Below, one piece after another: positions 52,745-61,100 of a stretch of 64,000 nucleotides of DNA (positions are counted from its first letter, which is position 1; every line of letters starts with the position of its first letter). Below the pieces are notes generated by a model. It ran no database searches and was not told the origin of the DNA. It saw only the letters and a list, made by a program, of their open reading frames with translations. The DNA is from Gammaproteobacteria bacterium. GTDB taxonomy: Bacteria; Pseudomonadota; Gammaproteobacteria; JAJFKG01. The position numbers and the translations under genes were made by a program. The DNA is taken from assembly GCA_021773335.1 (NCBI GenBank), contig JAJFKG010000049.1:1-64000 (forward strand), read 5' to 3'.

Positions 52745-55135
52745 ATGATAGTAACTCAAAAATCCCCCACAAAAAATCATTCCACTCAGGATAAGAGGCG
52801 CTATTATGCATTTTTACTTGATAATGTTGGACCCTTTCCTGAAGAAATTAGCCAAGAGTTACCTGCCGATATTTTTGCTGCAATCTGGACGGAATTTTAC
52901 TACTATCTAAATTTAGTCGCTGAAACGGCGTTAACTGGCGGTGGGAGGGTATTAGTACAATACATAGAAGAAAATGCACAAACACCAAAGCTACCAAAAT
53001 TACAAGAAATAACCGACTGCTTAGCCCTCAATAGTTTAAATACATACTCACATAAAGAAGGTCTTGAGTTTTGGCTCAATATTAGTGCTCTACTAGAATA
53101 TGGTTGCACCTACGATAAACTTACCGACGATGAACGAGAACAATGTAGACGATTTGAGTATCTTCAAGAACTCGATCATTTCAGCGAGATCATGGATTTA
53201 TCCTTATTGACCAAACATCTCTCTCGAGCTTTTAACCGACTATCAGACATTCAAAAAAAATCATTTATACAAGAAAACGATATTCTGTTTAACAAGTATT
53301 TAGGTCTTATGCACAACTTAACTAATGCAGAAGAATTTTACAAACCAATTGCTGGACGTAGCAAATACATGAACTTGGGTTTAGAGCGCATGCTTGGGGA
53401 AGCTGCGGCCAAACGCAGGAATTGTGGTTATACGCTCTACGAAAATCAACATAACAGACTTGGGAGCTACGCTAACCACTATTATCCAATAAAATCGGCT
53501 GAAAATGTCGAAGCTCAATATAAAGTATTGGATACTGCAAGCATTGGCCTTATTAGAACAAACTATCCCTACCTTACTTTATTGTTAACCTCAAATGCAC
53601 CACAAGCTCTGCCCCAAGACGATCTCAAAAAGTTAACAACCATAGGCTCCAGTTTAATATTACGCTACGGGATGGAGCTTGGCATAGCAATGTTCGATGG
53701 ATATGTATTTGATAACAGCTACGCACAATATTGCCTCAGCCTTGTCGCCAATCAACTGTTCAAACCCGACGTGCACTCTGCGACTCAATTAAAGACTATG
53801 AGTATTGGCCCATGCGCCATTCTAGCTTACCAAAGTCAAAAACTGCAATATTTACGCATCAGAGGAAATGAAGAGCTTGATAGCTATCTTGGTCATCTTG
53901 GTACTAAACAACAACGTGAAATTACAACTCTAGAATGTAATGATAGTATTAAAGTTATCAGCGTCCCCGCTGCATACGGCCTTGCAATGCAAACTATTGC
54001 CAGGGAGGAACTACGTGCCACAGCTAACGAACATGCGGAAAATCCACTAGCGTGGCTCATGACAAGGTTCATAAAACCATTTAAAATCCCGAAAGCTGCG
54101 CGCAATATTTTGCTCTATCGTGTGAAGCCCACCGAACTGGATGTCGTCAAACCTCCCACTTGGGCGCAGCACGAGATTAAACAGCTACCCGAATTCACCG
54201 ATTTAATTAAGCAATACCGCAATTACTTGCAAGATTATAAATCGCTTGAAATTAATATATTGTATGCACATCTACACGCGGATCGTTTGATTGATATTCA
54301 CCAAACAATTTCAATCCACGTTGGAAGAGCGCTAAAAGACGAACTTGCCAGCAAACAAACCGCTTTCAAACTACAACCGCTCATAGACAATTTACATGTG
54401 AGAGATGTATTTGACTATAAGCTATATAATGAATTTCTAGCCGAGCAAGGTCTTGCTGCAGATGTCATCTTAACTGAAGATAGCCTATTGCTTGATCGTA
54501 TTGGTCAGGGGATACTTGACTATATTAATGACAAAGAATCCAGCCATGATTATCGCATCATTTTTGAAGGAAACCGGGCAATGAATGCATTGTTTGCAGA
54601 CGGCACTGTTGTTCAACTTCTTGATCATATGGATAAGGAAGGTCGTCTTTCTTGTGTCACCTTTGATATGGCTCAAGTTTATTATCGTCAAGCACCCGAT
54701 CTGTTTGAAGCAATATTTCGAGAAGATATTTTAGCAAACTATCCCGATAGTACCCTCGGACAATGGTTTTTACAGTATCCCCTAAAATCCTACCATCAAA
54801 TAATGTATGACAGGATTTATACAAACTCAGACGTCACTTATCGCAATCGTTTATTCCGGCAAATAACTGCGGAAATAAGGCCTGATTTAACTGACATCAA
54901 ACAGGCTCGTCAAAAACGCCACTATGTCGATGTATTACATCGAGAGTTACAAGTGCGCTTAAGTTCGCGCACAAAGAAAGTAGTGTCGCTTTATATACTA
55001 GAAGGTAGTTATGATGCGCAATTCGATCGCTATGCTAAAATACACAATGCTTTTGCATTACCTGGCATTGACACTTATCGCATTACATTTTCTTCACAAG
55101 AACTTGCTTTTAATACAATGTGTATTAAATCATAA
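52745..55135 (+). CDS. Unrecognised 796-residue protein in NRPS operon
   Basis: A large soluble-looking protein without signal peptide or membrane helices. It is rich in Leu, Tyr, Glu and Asp and probably largely helical. Notable stretches are IWTEFYYYLNLVAETALTGG near the N-terminus, YGMELGIAMFDGYVFDNSYA (about 315-335), AYAHLHADRL-like ILYAHLHADRLIDIHQ (about 505) and FEGNRAMNALFADGTVV (about 605). I do not recognise a family. AGAGGT precedes the ATG. It lies 12 bp after the ATP-grasp gene and 34 bp before the NRPS gene. A role in making or modifying the peptide is inferred from position only. Confidence 0.8.
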   Translation: MIVTQKSPTKNHSTQDKRRYYAFLLDNVGPFPEEISQELPADIFAAIWTEFYYYLNLVAETALTGGGRVLVQYIEENAQTPKLPKLQEITDCLALNSLNTYSHKEGLEFWLNISALLEYGCTYDKLTDDEREQCRRFEYLQELDHFSEIMDLSLLTKHLSRAFNRLSDIQKKSFIQENDILFNKYLGLMHNLTNAEEFYKPIAGRSKYMNLGLERMLGEAAAKRRNCGYTLYENQHNRLGSYANHYYPIKSAENVEAQYKVLDTASIGLIRTNYPYLTLLLTSNAPQALPQDDLKKLTTIGSSLILRYGMELGIAMFDGYVFDNSYAQYCLSLVANQLFKPDVHSATQLKTMSIGPCAILAYQSQKLQYLRIRGNEELDSYLGHLGTKQQREITTLECNDSIKVISVPAAYGLAMQTIAREELRATANEHAENPLAWLMTRFIKPFKIPKAARNILLYRVKPTELDVVKPPTWAQHEIKQLPEFTDLIKQYRNYLQDYKSLEINILYAHLHADRLIDIHQTISIHVGRALKDELASKQTAFKLQPLIDNLHVRDVFDYKLYNEFLAEQGLAADVILTEDSLLLDRIGQGILDYINDKESSHDYRIIFEGNRAMNALFADGTVVQLLDHMDKEGRLSCVTFDMAQVYYRQAPDLFEAIFREDILANYPDSTLGQWFLQYPLKSYHQIMYDRIYTNSDVTYRNRLFRQITAEIRPDLTDIKQARQKRHYVDVLHRELQVRLSSRTKKVVSLYILEGSYDAQFDRYAKIHNAFALPGIDTYRITFSSQELAFNTMCIKS

Positions 55136-55169
55136 CAATGCCAACAATAATCGATAGTTCATTTGCATA

Positions 55170-58100
55170 ATGGATATAACCAAGGATAATCAGTCTCAAA
55201 TTTCACTCGCTGAAGTTAAACCTTGTACGCAGCCAAGCGCTTCTTTATATTGGCCTGAAGAAAAAACTATCCATGAACTTTTTGAAAGACAGGCACGCGA
55301 AACACCAAACGACATTGCTGTTCTCTTCCAAGATGAAAGCCTGACCTATCACGCACTTAACTTAAGAGCCAATACACTTGCCAGACGAATAAGGTCAGAA
55401 ACCAATGTTATTCCAGACACGTTGATCGCCATATGTTTAGATAGAAGTATTGAAATGATTGTCGCAATTCTTGCTACGATGAAAGCTGGAGGCGCATATA
55501 TCCCAATTGATCCACGCTATCCAAAAGAGAGAATACAATATATTATAGATAATGCTAATGCTCGCTTGATACTAAGCAAAACTCACCTGATTGACAAACT
55601 GAGTCAAATAAATAATTCATCATGCGTAGCCATAGAACCTGCTTATCAACAAGGCTTTCCTAGCAACAACTTATCCCACGTTAATAGCCCAAACGATCTA
55701 GCCTATGTTATTTATACCTCAGGGACTACAGGAAAACCCAAGGGTGTTGCCATCACTCATAACGCATCAATAAACCGCCTACTTTGGCAAAAGCATCACT
55801 ATAATTTTAACTCAAATGACCGAGTATTACAGAAAACACCTTTTGTATTTGACGTTTCCGTGTGGGAATTGCTACTTCCATTATTATCAGGGGGACGGCT
55901 TGTCTTTGCAAAACCTGAAGGGCACAAAGACCCTAATTATCTACAACAGGTAATAGAAGCCCATCAGATTAGCAAGCTACACTTTGTTCCAAGTATGTTA
56001 GCAGTTTTTTTAGACTATATTGAATATCACAAAATTCCAAGGTTGTCGAATTTAGAGCACGTGTTTTGTAGTGGAGAAAATTTACCAATCTCTCTAGCCA
56101 AACGCTTTAAGCACTCATTCCCCCTAATAAAACTACACAACCTCTATGGGCCTACTGAAGCAACGATTGATGTTTGTTCAAACGATGACATTCAGGAAAG
56201 TGATGATGTAGTCCATATCGGCAAACCTATTGCAAACATACAGTTTTATGTCTTGTCTCCCAAACTCGTCCCTATTAAAAAAGGCGATATTGGCGAACTT
56301 TATATCAGCGGCATTGGTCTTGCTCGCGGCTATATTAATCAGCCCAAACTCACTGAAAAAAGTTTTATTCGCAACTCCTTTATAAATAAAAACAAGACTA
56401 GCAATAATCACTCGGTCCTCTATAAAACTGGCGACTTAGTTAGATATTTAGCTGATGGAAATTTGGAGTATATTGGCAGAAATGACTCTCAAATAAAACT
56501 ACATGGATACAGGATAGAGCTTTCAGAAATAGAAACGATATTGCTGTCCGTTGCTAACGTTAAGCAAGCATGCGTCTTAGTTAAAACCATCAATGATTAC
56601 AAACAGTTAATCGGCTATATTACCCTTTTCGAACATGTAAACTTCAATGAAAACAAAATGTTAGACGTGCTTGCCGAACAACTACCTGACTATATGCTGC
56701 CAAACAAACTAATCTGCTTGCAAAAATTCCCTTTAACTGAAAACGGCAAGCTTGATCGCGACGCTCTGCCAGAGCCAAGCAATTTAACGAGTGAAACAAC
56801 TTTTGTGGCGCCACATTCAGGGTTACAAAAAAAGCTATCCGCCCTATGGGAAACATTACTGCAAGTTAAAAAAGTCAGTGTCAACGACAATTTTTTTCAC
56901 CTGGGTGGTAATTCATTACTTGCTATCCGCTTAGTCGGCTTAGTTAATCTTAAGCTAAATTGCAATATTACAGTTAAAGACATTTATACCACAAAAACAA
57001 TTGCCAGCTTGGCAAATTTAATTACACAGTCACAATTTGGTTACCGCTATAAAGATTATTTGATTACAAAAGGTTTTGTGAATAAGCATGACGCATTTAA
57101 CTTAACAAATGCACAACAAGCATATCTGTATGGGCGTCTTGATAATTTTGAGCTCGGCAACACTTCCGCTCACGTTTATTTTGAATTGAATTTTAATCGA
57201 TTTTCTTGCGAGCGTTTCGAACAAGCATTAAACATATTGTTACAACGCCATAGCGCCCTACGAACTATATTTGCTGACGGTAGCCAGCGTACGTTATCTC
57301 GTGTTCCATATTACAAACTTGCTCAACACGGGATCATCAATGACAAAAAACTTTTATCTATCCGCCAGCGTTTATCACATAAAATCTACAATACCACACA
57401 CTGGCCATTATTCGACTATGAATTAAGTCGATATAATAATCAATTTATATTACATGTTAGTTATGACGTATTAATCATGGATGGCGCTAGTGCCGTAATT
57501 TTTTTCGATGAATTATCAAAATTATACAATGCCAATGAAATTAACAACGTTAATCTACCAATTTTATCGGTGGGCTTTCGGGACTATATGCTCGCATACG
57601 ACAGAGTTAGAGCCAGCAAACACTTTGAGAAAGCTAAACAGTATTGGTTGCAGAATTTAAATCATTATGACTTTGATGTAAATCTACCAATGCACTGTAA
57701 AGCTTCACAAATAAAAAAACCAAGGTTTGCACGACTGACACAAACGCTAGAAAAAGAAAAGTGGCAGCGCATTGAAGAGAAAGCCAAGCATTACTCAATA
57801 AGCACGACTTCTGTTGTCCTATATGCCTATGGGCAAATTTTATTAAAGTGGAGTGGGCAGAACAATTTCTGTATTAATTTGACTTTATTCAATCGCCTTC
57901 AGCTACATGAACAGATCAATCATCTTGTTGGTGATTTTACTGTGCTCGAGTTATTTAATTTCAAGCGTGATGTTAATGAAAGCATCAAGCAAGCTATTTC
58001 CAATGTGCATGATGAACTATGGGATGACATTGAACATAACTTATTCGACGGCATTGATTTACAACGACTACTACGGGATAGTTTGGCAATAAAACAAACC

Positions 58101-61100
58101 CAATCCTTATCGCCTATTGTACTAACAAGTTTGCTGGGTAACCCCAATACCCATTTTTCCTTCGATGGATATCAAGACATGGGTTATGGCATCACTCAAA
58201 CCTCACAAGTGTACCTTGATAATAAAGCATATCAGACACCGGACGGGCTAATTGCTGAGTGGGATTATCTTGAGCAGTTATTTGAACCTGATATTATCAA
58301 AAAAATGCATCAAGACTACTGTGTCATGCTAAATAACTTAGCTGAGGCTGATTGGCAAAGCCTACCGCTTGTGCCTGGGCTCTCAAGGCATGATCAAAAT
58401 GTTATTGATCAAGCTAATAGCGAAGCCTTCCAACTACCCGCTTCAACTTTATTTGATCTGTTTAACGCAAGCGCTAACAGCAAGCCGAATAATGTTGCCA
58501 TAATAGACTCTCATGGATCATATGCCTATCATGAAATCGCTCATTACAGCCACAATTTAGCAAGCTATCTTTATCAGCATGGCAAGCAAAAAAATCACGG
58601 CCTTATTGGTATATTAAGTGAAAAAGGCTATCAACAAGCCGTTGCCGCATTAGGTATTATGCGCATAGGTTCAACTTATTTGCCTCTTGGATACGATTGG
58701 CCCCTCGCAAGGATAAAAACCATCCTCGAAGAAAGTGGCGTACAAACTATATTTGTTTCACGCCGAGCCCTGCAACGGTTAGCCAAAAACACTGAAATAC
58801 ACAAACAATACCAATGGCTAATTATCGAAGATGCTATTGTTAACGCTAGTAGCCACCTAGCACTACCTTCCCCACCCAATTCCAGTGATATTGCTTATGT
58901 GATCTTCACATCAGGCAGCACGGGCAAACCCAAAGGTGTTACAATCTCACATTGTTCTGCTGTTAATACTATCCTTGCCGTCAACACTAAACTCAACATT
59001 GGTGAACAAGACCGAATATTAGCCCTATCCGAATTAAATTTTGATTTGTCGGTCTATGATATCTTTGGTCTCCTTGCTGCTGGTGGAGCAATCGTTTTTC
59101 CTACTCAGGAAAGAACAAAAGAACCTGCGCATTGGGCCAAGTTGGTCACGCAGAATAATATAACCTTGTGGAACAGCGTACCGCAATTGATGCAATTACT
59201 TGTCGACACAATGACTCACTCCTCAATATATGCAAACTTGCGAGCAATTCTCTTAAGTGGTGACTGGATCCCACTACAGTTGCCTCAGCAAATAAAATCA
59301 CGCAATACAGGCATCACCATATTTAGCTTAGGTGGCGCAACTGAAGGATCAATATGGTCAATTTGGTATGAGGTAAAAAATATAAACGGGCATTGGTCTT
59401 CTATCCCTTATGGTAAGGCAATGCCAAATCAAAAAATGTATGTCCTTAATACGTTTGGAGAGCATTGTCCCTGCGATGTCTTAGGTGAAATATACATTGG
59501 TGGTGTAGGCGTTGCAGAAGGTTATTGGCAAGATGAAGAGCGGACGCAAGCAAGTTTCATCAACCATAATACATTGGGCAAGCTCTATAAAACCGGAGAC
59601 TTAGGCAAATGGCATAAAGATGGCTATATCGTATTTCAGGGCAGAAAAGATCACCAAGTAAAAATCAATGGGTACCGTGTTGAACTAGAAGAAATTGCCT
59701 ATCAATTACAGCGCTTACCCGGCATAGAAAAGGCGTTAGCTCGCTATCTCAACAACCGTCTAATTGCTTATATAATAAAAACGTCCAACAAACCAAGTGA
59801 ATCTTCATTAAATAAGAAATCATTCATACTGGCACAACACGGCGTACGTAATGATCTGACACCACACTATCAAATACCGGTCACTCTTAATGAAAAAGCA
59901 TATCGCTCTAGAAAAAGCTATCGCCAATTCAAACCGCAAGCGTTAACCAGCTTACCGCTAACTCCAGCCCCCCAAATCACACAAGCTCAAATTGCCCCTA
60001 AATTTGCTTTAAGTATAGATGAACTTGCAAAATTGCTGAGCCCTCTATGCAGCATAAAGCTACTCGACAAGGCCTTACCGAAATACCGTTATCCATCAAG
60101 CGGACATAGCTATGCCATACAGAGCTATTTGTCTATTCCGGCGAATCAAATACTGGGCATTGAATCTGGCTACTACTATTTTCATCCTATCACCCACCAA
60201 CTACATAGGCTTGATGCAACCACCGCAACCACGGCTCTGCAGATACAATTTAAACTTTACTTACCCGCGATTGAGCCATTATATGATAAAGAATCGCTAC
60301 GCTTAGCCTACCTAGAAATAGGGCATATTTTATATTGTCTCGACCAGGCTTTCGCGACAATGAAAATTTCTTATGCCATCAAAATTGACGATGAGGCCTC
60401 GCATCCTTATATTAATTTATTAACTTTGACCCTGAATAAAAGTGGCGAAACATTAGTAGAACCACCGCTAGAAAGCACTTTTTTACTTAACGATAAAGGC
60501 CATTACTCGGCCGAACAAAAAACATATAACTTAAATCAGCAATCCATTTTCTTGCAAATATCGGAACAGGGCCAATTACTAGCGAATGCCAAAGGTATGC
60601 TCGTCTTCACAGGCGAGAATAATCCACTAGCATTTATTAAAGCTGGCTTTGAAGCGCAACATCTTGCGGAGCAATGGCTAAAGCACGGCATCGGCAGCTG
60701 TCCAATAGGCTATGTACCAATCGACAGTGTCATTTATTCTCTTGTTGTTGGCTATATTGACGATACAGTGTTAGCACAAGCCGTCAGTCAAACATCAGCA
60801 ATAAAGCTTAACCACTATTTATCAAACCAACTATCGTTAGACTTGCCAACGCACATGGTCCCCAACTGCTACATGCAACTGCATGAATTACCCCTAACCG
60901 CTAATAGCAAAATTAATTATAATGCACTGCCTTTGCCCAAATTAGCTGACGAAACTAAATATATCGCACCGTCCACTAAGCTGGAAAAAACCATTGCCAT
61001 TATTTGGCAAAAATTACTTAATTGTAAAAAAATCAGCATAATAGATAATTTCTTCCAACTAGGTGGCAATTCAATTCTCACCATCAAAGCTGCTCATTTG

